DNA of 64,000 bases from Alligator mississippiensis (lineage: Eukaryota; Chordata; Crocodylia; Alligatoridae): contig NC_081835.1 of assembly GCF_030867095.1 (NCBI RefSeq), forward strand, positions 42,267,892-42,331,891. The letters run 5' to 3'. Position 1 is the first letter of the stretch, and every line of letters starts with the position of its first letter. The notes below the pieces were generated by a model, which was given only the letters and a program-made list of their open reading frames with translations, was not told the origin of the DNA and searched no databases. This document shows, piece by piece, positions 1 to 11,547 of the stretch. A program made the position numbers and the translations under genes.

Positions 1-745
1 AGCCATGGGGGCTTTTAAGCACTCTTGCCCGCTTTGATCTGTATGGGGATTGTCATGCTTTGGGCTTGGAGGATCGTCTCGTTAAGGAACGACCACTCTT
101 CTTGGACTCCCAGTTCCCTTCCCCTCAGGGGCCTCAGTGCCTCCCCGACTAGTCTCCTTACCTCATTGACATCTGCCCTCCTGAAGTCCAGGGCTGCTGC
201 CTTGCTGCAGGCCTTTGACACCCTGTGCTGTATGGTGAATTCCAACAGGCAATGATCACTGTCGCCCAGGTGGTCGAGCACCCACAGTCCCCTCACCAGG
301 TCGTTGACTGTGGCCAGGACCAGGTCCAACAAGGCATCTCCCCTGGTGAGACTGTGCACCTCCTGGGTTAGGTGGAGGTCCTGTAACTTGGCTAGGAACT
401 TACCTGACCGGTCAGACCTGTATGACTGCTCTTCCGAGCAGATGTCAGTAGTTTAGGTCACCCATGATGACTATGTCCCTCGACTTAACTGCCCCCGCGA
501 GCTGACCTGAAAATTCCCGGCCCAGCTCTTCTCCCTGGTTAGGTGGCCTGTAGTAGACCCCCGCTGTTAGGTCCCTTTCCCCCCCGACCCCCTTGTATTC
601 TGACCCAGAGTACCTCCGTCTGTCTTACCTCAGACCCAGCACTGTTTGCAGAGGATGTGTATTGCTCTTTGACGTAGAGCGCCACACCTCCACCTTTCCT
701 CCCTGTTCTATCCAGACATGACTCCAATCATGTTGTTCATGTGTA
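1..745 (-). mobile_element. CR1 LINE fragment A, endonuclease part only
   Basis: This is the endonuclease region of a CR1 non-LTR retrotransposon ORF2, read on the minus strand and cut by the window's left edge. Seen: 727-539 translates to a stretch with KGGGVALYVKEQYTS, the early endonuclease core, and 359-15 to one with RGDALLDLVLATVND and HLGDSDHCLLEF, where SDH is the C-terminal catalytic signature of the APE-like nuclease. The two parts are in different frames with stops between them, so the copy is dead. The 5' end near 745 lies inside the nuclease domain, the usual 5' truncation of CR1. The reverse transcriptase would lie left of the window. The 745-976 spacer separates it from CR1-B in the same orientation. 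Confidence 0.9.
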
Positions 746-976
746 TTTAATTCAAGAAATACCTCTATTCTGGATATAGCTGCTGTTGCCACAGACACTC
801 TGGAGTGAAGCAGGGAGGGAAGGACCCTACTGAAGAACTGAGATCCACTTAACAGCAGAGGTGAACCTTACTGATGGTGCTAACAAGACACCAGTCACCT
901 CCTCTGTCCTGGCCCTTGCCAGCCTAATCAGTTATCACCCACTTCCTGGTGTTTTGACAGCTTGTTGGTGTCTGGT
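745..976. other. Spacer between two CR1 copies
   Basis: About 230 bp between the 5' edge of CR1-A and the 3' tail of CR1-B. I see no repeat family or coding potential in it. Confidence 0.4.
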
Positions 977-1070
977 CATAGATTCATAGATTCATAGATG
1001 CTAGGGACGGAAGGGACCTCAATAGATCATCGAGTCCAACCCCCTGCATAGGCAGGAAAGAGTGCTGGGT

Positions 1071-2199
1071 TCAGATGACCCCAGCTAGATACTTATCTAA
1101 CCTCCTCTTGAAGACCCCCAGGGTAGGGGAGAGCACCACCTCCCTTGGGAGCCCATTCCAGACCTTGGCCACTCGAACTGTGAAGAAGTTCTTCCGAATG
1201 TCCAGTCTAAATCTGCTGTCTGCTAGCTTGTGGCCATTATTTCTTGTAACCCCCGAGGGCGCCTTGGTGAATAAAACCTCACCAATTCCCTTCTGTGCCC
1301 CCATGATGAACCTATAGGCAGCCACAAGGTTGCCTCTCAACCTTCTCTTGCGGAGAGAGGTCCAGGTGCCCTAGTCTTTCCTCATAGGGCTTGGCCTGCA
1401 ACCCCTTAACCATACGAGTGGCCCTTCTCTGGACCCTGTCCAGGTTATCCACATCCCTCTTGAAGTGTGGTGCCCAAAACTGCACGCAGTATTCCAACTG
1501 CGGTCCAACCAGCGCCTGATAGAGGGGAAGTATCACCTCCTTGGATCTGTTCGTCATACATCTGCTGATGCACGACAAAGTGCCATTAGCTTTTCTGATG
1601 GCTTCGTCACACTGCCGACTCATGTTCATCTTGGAGTCCACTAGGACTCCAAGATCCCTTTCTGCTTCCGTGCCACCAAGCAGGTCATTCCCTAGGCAGT
1701 AGGTATGCTGGACATTTTTCCTCCCTAGGTGCAGCACTTTGCATTTCTCCTTGTTGAATTGCATTCTTTTGTTTTCTGCCCATATGTCCAACCTGTCCAG
1801 GTCTGCTTGTAGCTGTTCCCTGCCCTCCGGCGTGTCCACTTCTCCCCATAGCTTTGTGTCATCTGCAGACTTGGACAGAGCACACTTCACTCCCTTGTCC
1901 AAGTCGCTGATGAAGATATTGAAGAGTATCGGTCCAAGGACCGAGCCCTGCAGGATCCCACTGCCTACACCCTTCCAGGTCGATACCGACCCATCCACTA
2001 CAACTCTCTGGGTGCGACCCTCTAGCCAATTTGCCACCCACCAGACTGTGTAGTCATCCAAGTCACAGCCTCTTAACTTGTTTACTAGTATGGTGTGGGA
2101 TACTGTATCAAAGGCCTTCCTGAAGTCTAAGTATACGACATCAACCCCTACTCCTGCGTCCAGGCATTTTGTAACCTGGTCATAAAAAGAGTCAGGCAT
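1071..2199 (-). pseudogene. CR1-B ORF2 part 2: reverse transcriptase catalytic core and C-terminus
   Basis: Two open frames (2199-1312, then 1340-1071) give the rest of ORF2, shifted relative to each other near 1330. RT motif A is present as YLDFRKAFD (Asp25 of the first frame). Motif B reads GILQGSVLGP, where the family has PQGS, a Pro to Leu change. Motif C reads SADDTKL instead of FADDTKL. All three catalytic Asp residues therefore remain while two flanking positions have decayed. The C-terminal part contains the usual QLEYCVQFWAPHFKRDVDNL, then [19 protein letters not shown] ending in LAGVI before the 3' UTR. With two frameshifts the protein cannot be made as one chain. Confidence 0.9.
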
Positions 2200-3791
2200 G
2201 ATCTACCTGCTACGAACCCGTGCTGGTTTCCCCTCAGCATAATTTGTCCTGCCGGGCTCTCGCAAATGTGAGCCTTGATAATTTTTTCGAAAACTTTGCC
2301 TAGGATGGAGGTGAGACTGACTGGCCTATAGTTGCCTGGGTCCTCCTTCCTCCCCTTCTTGAAAATGGGGACCACACTGGCCCTTTTCCAGTCCTGCGGG
2401 ACCTGGCCTGTGCGCCATGAGTGTTCAAATATTACCGCAAGTGGCTGTGCAATGATGTCGGCCAGTGCCTTCAGTACCCTCGGATGGAGCTCATCCAGGC
2501 CCGCTGACTTAAAGGCATCCAGTTCCTCCAAGTGACTCTGCACCATCTCAGGGTCTACGCATGGCAGTCTGGTGCCTTGCTGCTGCCTCTCTACAATCCC
2601 AGTGAGAGCCTTGTCCTGCCCCTCACTTAGGAACACTGAGGCAAAGAACTCGTTGAGGAGTTCAGCCTTGTCCCCCCTGTCCATCACCAATTGCTTCTGT
2701 CCATTTAGTAGGGGTCCTATTCCTCCCTGGGCCTTCCTTTTACTCCCTATATATCTAAAAAACAATTTTTTGTTATCCTTTACTTGGGATGCCATCCTCA
2801 GCTCCATGGTAGCTTTGGCCCATCTAACTGCCTCCCTACAAGTGCAAGTAGAGGAGGTATACTCCTCTTTGGTAATCTCTCCCTGTTTCCACTTTTTATA
2901 TGCTCCCCTTTTAGTCTGCAGGCTGCCCTGGATTTCTCTGGTCAGCCAAGGAAGCCTCCTGGCCCCTTTCCCTCTTTTTCCTCGCATCGGGATCGTCTCC
3001 CTCTGTGCCCAAAGGATAATTTCCTTAAGGCACAGCCATCCCTCCTGGGCTCCCATCTCTTCAAAACTACTACTCTGCAGTGCATCCTTGACTAATCGCC
3101 TGAGTTCATTGAAATCAGCTTTCCTAAAGTCTAGCACTTTCACCCTACTAGTTACCTTACCCACTCGACGTCTTATGATGAATTCTATTATTTGGTGATC
3201 ACTGTCCCCCAAGTGACTACCAATCTGTAGGTCCCCTACCATATCATCCCCTGTTGCCAATACCAGGTCCAGTAAGGCATTCCCCCTAGTGGGATCGTGT
3301 ACCTCCTGCATCAGGTGGAGGTCCTGTACGCAGGATAGGAACGTGTGTGAATGGTGGGACTTTGCTGTCTGTGACTCCCAGCAGATGTCTGCGTAGTTTA
3401 GGTCCCCCATGACTACCGCCTCCTTAGTTTTTATGGTCTCCGAGAGCTGCCACAGGAGCCCCGAATCTAGTTCTTCCCCTTGGTGTGGGGGTCTGTAGCA
3501 GACCCCTACCACCAAATCCCTTTCTCCTTGCCTCCCATGTAACTTAACCCACAATCCTTCTACTTTCTCCTCCTTCAATTCCATCTTGATGAAGGTCGAA
3601 GTATATTGCTCATTGACATAGAGCGCAACCCCTCCCCCTTTCTTCCCCACCCTGTCCTTTCTGTACAGCCTATAACCCTCAATATGTACCGCCCAGTCAT
3701 GGGAAGGATCCCACCAGGTTTCAGATAGCCCTGCTAAGTCACAGGTGTTATCTGCAAGCAGAAGTGCTAGTTCATCCTGCTTGTTCCCCAT
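2148..3791 (-). pseudogene. CR1-B ORF2 part 1: endonuclease and start of reverse transcriptase
   Basis: A 547-codon open frame. Residues 1-210 are an APE-type endonuclease, which nicks target DNA for target-primed reverse transcription. Visible signatures are SETWW (23-27, catalytic Glu24), GDLNY (129-133, Asp130 and Asn132) and GDSDH (195-199, catalytic Asp and His), so the nuclease core looks intact. A linker rich in basic residues follows, then the start of the RT domain with DWKRASVVPIFKKG and YRPVSLTSILGKVFEKII. Near 2190 the frame breaks and the last 20 or so residues are out of frame. The next segment continues in another frame from 2199. Intact ORF2 is normally about 900-1000 residues, so this is its N-terminal half or slightly more. 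Confidence 0.9.
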
Positions 3792-4037
3792 GCTCCTAGC
3801 ATTAGTATATAGGCACTTGAGCCCTGTGACTGGTGCCTTTTTTGCCCCCCAGCTCCGATTCCTTATTGCTTACCTGCTTATTGCTTACCTGTGCTGTATT
3901 GCTGGCTGCCCCATGGATTGCAGGTTCCCGATGTTCTCCTTCTTCAGGCTGGGCTGTCCTTGTGTGTACCACATGGTTTGGTGGTCCACGGCTTCCCCCG
4001 CCCTCATCTTCCCCTCCCCCCGACGAGCCTAGTTTTT

Positions 4038-4116
4038 GATCCCAAAGTGTTTTACACAGGAGGAGGTCAGTATCCTTAACCCTGGTTTTATGCAGAGTGA
4101 AACTGAGGCATAGTGT
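4038..4116 (-). repeat. Left arm of a 79-bp perfect inverted repeat (MIR-derived)
   Basis: This segment, beginning GATCCCAAAG and ending GCATAGTGT, is the exact reverse complement of 4968-5046 with no mismatch over 79 bp. Similarity continues about 8 bp further toward the CR1 (4031-4037) with one indel. It is the 3' part of a MIR-like SINE in inverted orientation, lying directly against the 5' edge of CR1-B. The 851-bp spacer between the arms is unrelated to CR1. Confidence 0.95.
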
Positions 4117-4890
4117 CTGTATAAGCTGTCACAGTGTAGGACATACTCCAGAGCTTTGTTGTATCCCATAGGGTAGCTGTAATGGGTTTGTTCAGCACTG
4201 TTCATTTGGTAACCTTAGGAAAGATGTCATGCTAAGTGATGTGTTATGTTCCTGGACAGCAACCTGACAGCTGAGAAGCACCTGCTTTTCCAAGGGAGAC
4301 ACATAGCAGTACCCACTAGAAGCTCATATGCTTGCCTGGCCACCTCAGATACTGGTCATTCTGGATGAATGCTGCCATGGTAATGGTTTTCACCAATTGC
4401 TTTTCACCAATCAGGTCCTAGGATCTGCTAGTCTTCATAAAGAGATGTGAAGTAGGTGGGTCTCTGAAAGAATGGATGAACCTTTGTCATGGCAGAAATA
4501 AGGGGACTAGCAAGGAGGTAGGGGTCCTAATAATGTAACAAAATTTCTTAACACAGGAGCAAGTCTCCTGTCCCATGTCTTTTCCTAAGAGATAATTGCC
4601 AACCTGTCCCTTGTAAGCCATATCCAGGGAGCAGTGGTGGAGACAGCCCCCATCAGGCACTATGGCCTGTTTTTCACAATGCTGAGCAATACCAGCTCCC
4701 ATGTGAACTTCAAAGGGAGCTGGGGGTGGTCCCAGCTCAGAGCTGGAGTCAAGTTACAGAACAGCCTGGGTGTACTTCCTTCCACCAACTAAAAATTTTG
4801 CCTAAAATATCTGAGGGCAAAGCCTAAGCAGTGAAATTCTTGGTCTTTGGTTGCCTGGGCCTCACCTTTTCACTGGTCCAAGCTGACTAC
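4117..4890. other. Spacer of the 79-bp inverted repeat; nothing recognised
   Basis: About 770 bp of sequence with no recognisable repeat and only short incidental open frames. It forms the loop between the two inverted arms. Confidence 0.4.
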
Positions 4891-5070
4891 AGAAGCAGCA
4901 TGACCTAGTACATGCAACCTGGGCACCTGGGTTCTAGTTATTTTGCCGCTGGATGAGTCACATATGAACACTATGCCTCAGTTTCACTCTGCATAAAACC
5001 AGGGTTAAGGATACTGACCTCCTCCTGTGTAAAACACTTTGGGATCAAGAAACTAAAAGACACAAGATCC
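4891..5070 (+). mobile_element. MIR-like CORE-SINE
   Basis: Plus-strand SINE of the MIR/CORE type. The series GCATGACCTAGTACATGC, then CACCTGGGTTCTAG, then ATGCCTCAGTTTCACTCTGC, then GATACTGACCTCCT, then AAACACTTTGGGATC follows the order of the amniote MIR consensus (tRNA-derived head, core, LINE-like tail). Its 3' half (4968-5046) is the right arm of the perfect inverted repeat with 4038-4116. Confidence 0.8.
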
Positions 5071-5125
5071 AAAATTATTCGGTCTTCTGTAGAGCTCTCT
5101 AGCCAATGCAGTATAAGAAAGACAA

Positions 5126-5382
5126 GGCTATATCTACATGAGATGCTGACTGCACAGTGGTTACTGCACAGTCATTTAGTACTTGTATAAACAAGTACTA
5201 AATGACTGTGCAATAACCCAAGTTACTGCGCAGTAGTGCTGACAAATGCCTTTTTTGTGATGCTACTGTGCAATAGCCTAATACTACTATGCAGTAGCGT
5301 TGCATCACGGGTGCTGCCATGCAACACTACTGCGCAGTAGTATTGAACTACTGAGCAGTCAGTGTCTCCTGTACACACGGCC
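5126..5382. mobile_element. Palindrome-rich MITE with imperfect terminal inverted repeats
   Basis: The left end GGCTATATCTACATGAGATG and the right end, read in reverse complement as GGCCGTGTGTACAGGAGACA, are imperfect inverted repeats that continue to CTGACTG, about 27 bp in all. The inside is built of near-palindromic units around TACTGCGCAGTAG, seen five or more times, plus a strong hairpin at 5161-5216. No target duplication is evident. Relatives with CATCTACACA-type ends occur at 36610-39430 and 48969-49211. The DNA transposon superfamily is not clear. It encodes nothing. Confidence 0.7.
5161..5216. repeat. 26-bp-stem hairpin inside the MITE
   Basis: Arms 5161-5186 and 5191-5216 are reverse complements with one mismatch, and the inner 21 bp are perfect. 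The loop is only ATAA. The arms read TTACTGCACAGTCATTTAGT... and the converse. The transcript would fold into a near-perfect stem of microRNA-precursor size. Confidence 0.95.
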
Positions 5383-7797
5383 AAACTGGCTGCGCTGGCT
5401 TTGTTCCATCTGCCCAGTATAGTTAGCTGCACATAGCTCCTATGCCACAGCTTTCAGCCCCAGAGAAGGAGACACTATTTCCTTGGACTAAGGGTATAAA
5501 TCTGCTAGATGGCAGAACTGGGAGGTTTTTATCATCTATGAATGAACCACTAAGGTGTGGCATGGCACACACCTAGTAAAGCCAGCAGGGACTATGAGAC
5601 GTTGGATTTTCCCAGGGAAGGGAGCAGGGATCAGCACTTACCCTCTGCCCATCACTAGAAGCAACGGGAGCTGGGAGCTCTGGTGGTTGGAAATAAGCAG
5701 AGGAAATTAGAGGTTGACTATGGGTGGGGGGAAGGGTGGGGGTCCCTATAACTGTCAAGCCCTGCAGTCCATTTTCAAGTGATAGGAGCTTGTACTGACT
5801 GAAGATTTGGCCCATCATGATCAACCTTTTTTCTTGGATCTCTTGACTGTATTTTAACAATCCTTACAGCAGCAGGACATTGGCCGCGATTGTCCTCCTG
5901 CTTTACCTGTGGCAGATTAGGGCAACTGTGCCTTGTAGTTGTATGGCAGACCAGATTTGGCCTGGGCTGGGGATTAAACACCCCTGCTTTAGGAGAAAGT
6001 CCTAAGCTAAAAATTTCCCCCAAAAAAAGAGAAGCAGGGAAAGCTCAGAAAATAGTCTGTGCCCCAGCGGAAGAACTGGAGACCCCCAGTAAAGTCAGAT
6101 CACTAGGATTTAGCACCTTTATCCTTTGAAAGCCTAATGCTGCCAGCTGGCAGTGCCATACTATACATTGTGGTGGTACAATCACTTCTGGTTGAGATCC
6201 ATCCACCCTCTCTACCCCCCCACCTATCCCTCCATATGTCTATCCATTCACCCCTCTTTTTGGTTTACATGTGTAACCCTTTTGTCAGGCACTAGAAGCA
6301 GTAGAAAGGGCCTGGTTCAAATTTCAGGATGTAACATAAACTTCCTGTTATGATCAGTCTCAAGCAGGCATCGGTTACATCTCATATATTTATGCTTTTC
6401 TTTCCAACCACACAGGCTAAAAATGTACTTTTTGTACCCTAAAAGCTAAGACACTGGTGCACAGCTCTGCAACATTGGAGGAAATTCTGCAACGAATAAC
6501 ACATCACCCCAGGCCTTCATTCTAATCAGTCCCCAGAACAACAGGAGTCTGTAGCAGAATCCAGACCCTTGCTGTAGTACTGTTGTCCAAAAACTAAACT
6601 TCTACCTTTACCTATTATCTTCATCCCTTATTATTATCCTTTGCAAAGCAAAACTATCCATGTGAAATCTAGTATAATGATGGAGTGATATCTGCCTGAG
6701 TTGGCCAATAGCCTGAGACAATTGTGTAAAGAGGTGGAAGCTGCTCATATTTCCTCAATAGAGTGATAATTGTAAAACCTAAATATGATCATTTAACTGT
6801 TAGCACTGAACTACAGGATTTGAAATACAAGGGGCTGAGCCCCCCCATAAGAGAAAAGAGCCCCTCCATAAGAGATGAGAAGCCCTGGCCTGCCCCACAC
6901 CTTTCTAAACAGCTCAGGCTGCAGCAGCTCCTTCTAGCTTCTGGCTGCCACCGCCACAGACCCCCCCCCCCCAAGAGCGGGAGTGTAAATTCGAACCCTG
7001 CTGAACTGTTTCGCTGCTGATTATCTTAGCAATAACATTCAGCTCCAGTTCCTATGCTAGACTATACAACAATGAGACCTAAGCAATGTGGCAGCTGGGT
7101 GGGTCAAAGAAATTCTGGAGGCTTACAACCCATTCCTAAATTCAAAGCCACTCCTGACCCTTCCCAACATCACAATCCTCAGCTGTTGCGTTGGTTCTCT
7201 CCACACATGCCAAACTTTCCAGCGCTCCTCTGACTTGCTGATATAACCTGCACCTTCTCCCCAGAGCTCCACTACAAGGCACTGATGTACTGTTGTTGAA
7301 AATATCCTGAATCACATTAAAAATGAAGGGCAACGTGACTTATCAGCAGGAGGCTGTGTTACTCATAGTCATGGCTAGTTCAAGAGATGCAACCACGAAT
7401 GAATTTACCTGTTGGAGAGGGTGTATATGCTGAAGCACAAACTATCAGAAACCAGAAAGTCTATCTGGTCACGGAGCACAGGGAGCTGGGGCTCTAATGT
7501 CCTGCTGCTCACCAGGTTCTCCAGCAAAGCTGAGGGTTTACAAAGAGAAGGATTCTACAGGTCTTTTACTGGGACTGCTCAGCGCATTTGTTCTGTGTAG
7601 TGGTCACCATGTGCTCATTTCTTACATTTGCAAAGAGTTTTCTTAGCTCTTGTCTGCCCTGTCAAAACCTGCATGGATACTCTGGTTTGTCAGTGAATTA
7701 TTCTGGAATCCTCTTTATTTCTAGTGGAGCATTTGCCTGGGGAGCTATTCTAAGATATTTATTCTTGTCAATTTTCCTGTGTTGACAAACACTAATT
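5383..7797. other. Unrecognised non-coding stretch
   Basis: About 2.4 kb with only short scattered open frames. A run of twelve C lies at 6961-6972 and a C-rich stretch at 6210-6240. I see no repeat family, exon structure or RNA gene here. Confidence 0.4.
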
Positions 7798-8060
7798 CAT
7801 GTCTACACTTTAGACTTCTGCCAGAATAGCATACAGGTCAAGGTTATAATGAGGTGTGAGCTCTGACTGACCACAGCTGTGCTGGCACAAACCCCCAGAG
7901 CAGACGCAGTTGGATCAGCACAGGTGTGCTTTTACTGGGAAAGCATATTCTTCTCCTGGGTTGGGAGTTAATCTACCAGTGCAAAGTACAGCTTTGTCAG
8001 TGTAGCTCCATCTACACTGAGAGTACTTTGCCAGGAGTGTACCTGTATTTCCTTACTGCC
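7798..8060. mobile_element. Possible MITE (GTCTACAC family)
   Basis: The segment opens with GTCTACACTTTAGACTTCTG and contains GTGTAGCTCCATCTACACTG towards its end, with internal TGCTGGCAC and CAGTGCAAAG motifs. This resembles short non-autonomous DNA transposons of reptile genomes whose ends read GTCTACAC. I could not define both ends or a target duplication. Confidence 0.35.
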
Positions 8061-8715
8061 AAAGCTAGCCTAGTGTCAGCATGGCCTAGTTCCTGGTGAA
8101 TACTTTTAATTAATGATTTCCAGCAGCTCTGGAGCTGTTTGGTTCAGCTACCTGGTGTGATTGGACCATGCAGCTACAGCGTGGTTATTTCTGCCCCTTC
8201 CCTGCATGGCAGGGAAATAGTGAATAGTACATTTTCCAGTATTGATGTCCTGGTGAAAGAGCATTCTTACTAAAGAAAATGAAACTTTCTGGATTTGAAA
8301 ATACCCAGCAGTCACCCAAGCAGGTGCTAATAATGCAGCCCAACGACTCACAGCAAAGCAAGCCCAGAGCTTTTATCAAAAGAATAGCTGCAAAACAGTT
8401 GGGTATTTATTGGTCCTCACTGTCATAGTATCTGTGCACCTTGTGGCAGAAATGCCACTGTCAGTGCCCCTCTCCAGAGATCTGTCTCCACCAGCCTGAG
8501 AGGCTGGTGTTGAATCCCTCAGGGTGGGGATCTCCCACCTTGTCTACATGACAAAAGCCTGGTGCCTGGGAGGAGGATACTCTGGTCACCTGGGCAGGGG
8601 GGAAAGGCCCGGCCCTGTGCATGGGCCCAGGTAGCCAGGGATGCTTGGTAGATTGGTCAGCTTGTGGCCAGTATTGGCAGCTTCAATTGGACTGGGCTGC
8701 TGAGGTCAGAGAGGT

Positions 8716-8723
8716 GATAAAAG
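8716..8723 (+). promoter_or_regulatory. TATA-like box of the solo LTR
   Basis: GATAAAAG followed by a GC-rich stretch, about 275 bp from the LTR start and 310 bp before its AATAAA. Position and order fit a U3 promoter. Confidence 0.55.
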
Positions 8724-9026
8724 GGCCCGGGCCAGGAAGAAGGGGAGCCATTAGCCATGCGGTCATCCAGGTGAATCTGAAACAGGCTCTCTCCTCATCA
8801 CCGCATGCTCCAAGAGTGACCTGCCTCCAGAGGAAAACTCCAACCACCTCTGGATGATGCAAGTGAGTAAGCTACTCGAGATCCGATTAGATATTTAGCT
8901 TACAGTAATTCAGATGCATGTTTAAATGGCTACCTCAGCTATGCTGGTTTGCTCTATGGGATTCCTCTGATATTCCTCTGATATTGTTCTACCTTTTGCC
9001 CTGATTCTGCCCTACCCCCTGTAATC

Positions 9027-9032
9027 AATAAA
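9027..9032 (+). promoter_or_regulatory. Polyadenylation signal of the solo LTR
   Basis: AATAAA, followed within 15 bp by GT-rich sequence, which matches a retroviral R/U5 border. Confidence 0.65.
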
Positions 9033-9439
9033 GTTCTGCTTTGTGACCGGTGTGGGAGACTTATTGAGGGGTGGGTCTAAATTATGCCGAGGAGGCCCCT
9101 TAGGTCTGCGGACTAAGGGAGGCTTCCCTAATCAGCCCCGGACTTGGGAAGTGCCCCAAGTGCTGGTATTGGGTCTGGTACCCATTGGACGATCAGGCCT
9201 GTGTTCTCCAAGGTGCGCAGAGCCAGAATTGAGTCCAGAGCCTTGGATGGTGGCAGCGGGAACCCCAGGCTAACGGGTGTGCTCCAGGGAAGGGGTCGGC
9301 CGGATGTGAGGCACCCCAAGGGAGGCACTCGGAGCCTGGAAGGGGGGTGGGCGGCTCAACGCAGGAGCACCCCCTACTGGCCCGCCACACACCTCACATG
9401 CATCAATGGATTTGACTCCCTTGACCCTTCTGGGGTTGT

Positions 9440-9555
9440 ATCATCCCTATTGTGCAGGGTAGGAAATTGAGGCATGGAGTGATGAAGTGACCGGCCAAAA
9501 GTTACACAGAAAGTCCATGACAAAGCCAGGAACTCATCCAAAGTGGAAATTGCTC
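9440..9555 (-). mobile_element. MIR fragment
   Basis: Contains GGAAATTGAGGCATGGAG, then GTTACACAGAAAGTCCATGA and AGCCAGGAACTC, the reverse-strand order of the MIR core. No coding. Confidence 0.6.
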
Positions 9556-11540
9556 CTCTGGAAATACACCCTGTGATCTTTGGCCCTTAGTGGGATTCCT
9601 GTGGGAACTGTAAAATAAGCCGATTTTCCAGATGATGTAGTATTGGCCCTCAATGACTTAAATGTTTCAGACCCAAACTACATAGATCTCCTTCTATACA
9701 GGAAATGGTATGAATTGATGAATGGGAACCTCATCTATTTTTGCAAAGAGCTACAAACATTTTGGAAAATTCATCCATTCACAGAAAGGGAAAAAAACTT
9801 CTAGTCCCATTGCTTGATCAATGAACCTCATATTTTCATGTCATCAGCCCTGAGGATTATATTTCAGTCTTGGTGTTTTTCGTAAAGCCCAAGCTCCAGA
9901 AATCATGTGGTTCTCTAAGACTCTGAGATTTCCCTTTTTAAAGTAAATGTCTAGCCTTCATAGTTGGAAAGAAAAGCTGGGAAGTATGACCCTCTGGAGA
10001 TTTCCGCAAAAATGAGCTGGACTTTTTTATTTTACAGAACTCTCATGACATTTGAGCCTGCCTCATTGTTAAGAGGGCCAAAACATGATTCTGAAAGCTT
10101 GGGGCTGGTCATACTACTTTATATTTTAGAAACAAATTTATCTGTGGGCTGAAGCTGAGCATGAAATATTTCTGGCAAGGAAGAGCTCATTCAGAAAGCT
10201 AAAGACCAATCAGAATCAGGTTCAGAGGGAGGTTGGTTTCCCAGATGGAGTGATAAGGTTGTTCCTAACTTCTGTGAGGCTGCAGATGGAAGTTAGAATA
10301 TCCATAAAGATCCTTGTGTACCTCCCAGGCGATCCAGAGTTTCACGAACTAAAGGCTTTTGTCTCCCAACTCAGCAAAAATAGCTTTGTGTGCTAGTTCT
10401 CATTGCCGACTAGTGAATAAAGCAAGTGTGACGTTTTCATAGGCAGGCTGGCTGGCTTTCAGCAATGAATAGACAGAAGAATGTAAGAGCAGTCTTCACA
10501 AACACCAGTATTTCCACGTCTCACAGTTCTAAAGCAGCTTGTTTGGATCAACTGAATCAGTACAGAAATACTGTCCATAGGGAAGGAGGTATGCATGGAA
10601 AAATTCAGGCAAACATACTATTGTTTAAGAAGAAATTGTGGTTTTGGCTGCATAAAGACAGTAAAAACCCATCTCCAAGGATATGGGCCAGACACCCATG
10701 CCCTGTTCCTAAGTTTCAGGTGGTCCACAAGAATTGACTAATCAGAACGCAAAGCGTAACAAACTGTCCTGCTGCTGACACAAGTTCCTTCTATCCAGAT
10801 TCTTGCATAACAATCACCTCCCAGCAGCATGTCTTTGCAAGACCAAACATTTGCTTGCACACTACAAAACAGGAGTTTGGAAGACTATGTGTAACAGCTC
10901 CAGCTGGTTGTGCCTGCCATAGCAATGCTGGATTAGAAAAGGTCAGAAAATAGAGTAGGAATAAATGGGCTGTTTTCAACCTGGTAGGAGGCTGCTGCAG
11001 TTGCATGCTAGGACAAGGGATGTTTAATATTAACAAGGCTCTAATGACGAGGCCACAGGTGAGGAGTCAAGATTTGTATTATGTTTCATACTTTACATCA
11101 GTTTAATGAATTTTGGTCCCAAATTGGCTGATTAATTAAATGTTCTAGGTCATTTTCTAGCTGAAATATGTTCTTGCTTTAATAGAAAAAAACATTTAAA
11201 TATCATCATTTTTTAAAACTTCAGCACTTAGTGTCTTGTTCCTTCTCCTCCCCATTTTGTATGTTCTTAATAATAGAATATCACAGACTCTTCAAACTCC
11301 CCATGGAGTCAAAACTCATTGAAATCTCATGCGTAGGCTACAGTTGAAATAGGTTGTAATTAAGTGAAGTTATTACAACTGTTCGACTGACTCCTCTAGT
11401 CTTCTAAATCTCCAGTGAAGTGAATGGTGCAGTAGTAATTGAAGGGCCTAATATTTAATTGCCTCTGACATGGTCACCGACATATCAGGAGCTCAGGTCA
11501 CTCACGTGATATCATTCTGCATTGCTCAGCCAATTAGCTC
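9556..11540. other. Unrecognised non-coding stretch
   Basis: About 2 kb, partly AT-rich (11080-11460). Only short incidental open frames such as 90 codons at 10465-10737. No element, exon or RNA gene recognised. Confidence 0.4.
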
Positions 11541-11547
11541 TCTGCCA

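Larger units (their letters stand above)
977..4036 (-). mobile_element. CR1 LINE copy B, nearly full ORF2
   Basis: A long CR1 retrotransposon on the minus strand. The 3' end is marked at 977-1000 by repeats of CATAGATT, the complement of the (ATTCTATG)n tail typical of CR1. Coding sequence for endonuclease and reverse transcriptase runs from about 3850 down to 1071. Reading upstream from the first ATG at 3791, the frame stays open through LKCLYTNARS, a typical CR1 ORF2 N-terminus, to an in-frame TAA near 3876. 3876-4036 is GC-rich and probably the ORF1/ORF2 junction or 5' leader. The 5' edge abuts the inverted-repeat arm at 4038. It is the best preserved ORF2 in the window but carries two frameshifts. 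Confidence 0.93.
8442..9389 (+). mobile_element. Solo LTR (endogenous retrovirus type), 948 bp
   Basis: Begins TGTGGCAG and ends CCCGCCACA, so it has the TG...CA termini and a short inverted TGTGGC/GCCACA typical of retroviral LTRs. It is flanked by an exact 5-bp target duplication CACCT (8437-8441 and 9390-9394). A TATA-like GATAAAAG lies at 8716-8723 and AATAAA at 9027-9032 in the expected order for plus orientation. There is no internal coding region, primer site or second LTR, so it is a solo LTR left by recombination between the two LTRs of an old provirus. Confidence 0.88.

Noticed and set aside
2572..3198. 208-codon plus-strand open frame
   Set aside because: It is antisense to the CR1-B endonuclease-RT coding region and encodes hydrophobic, Leu/Ser/Pro-rich peptide typical of a shadow frame.
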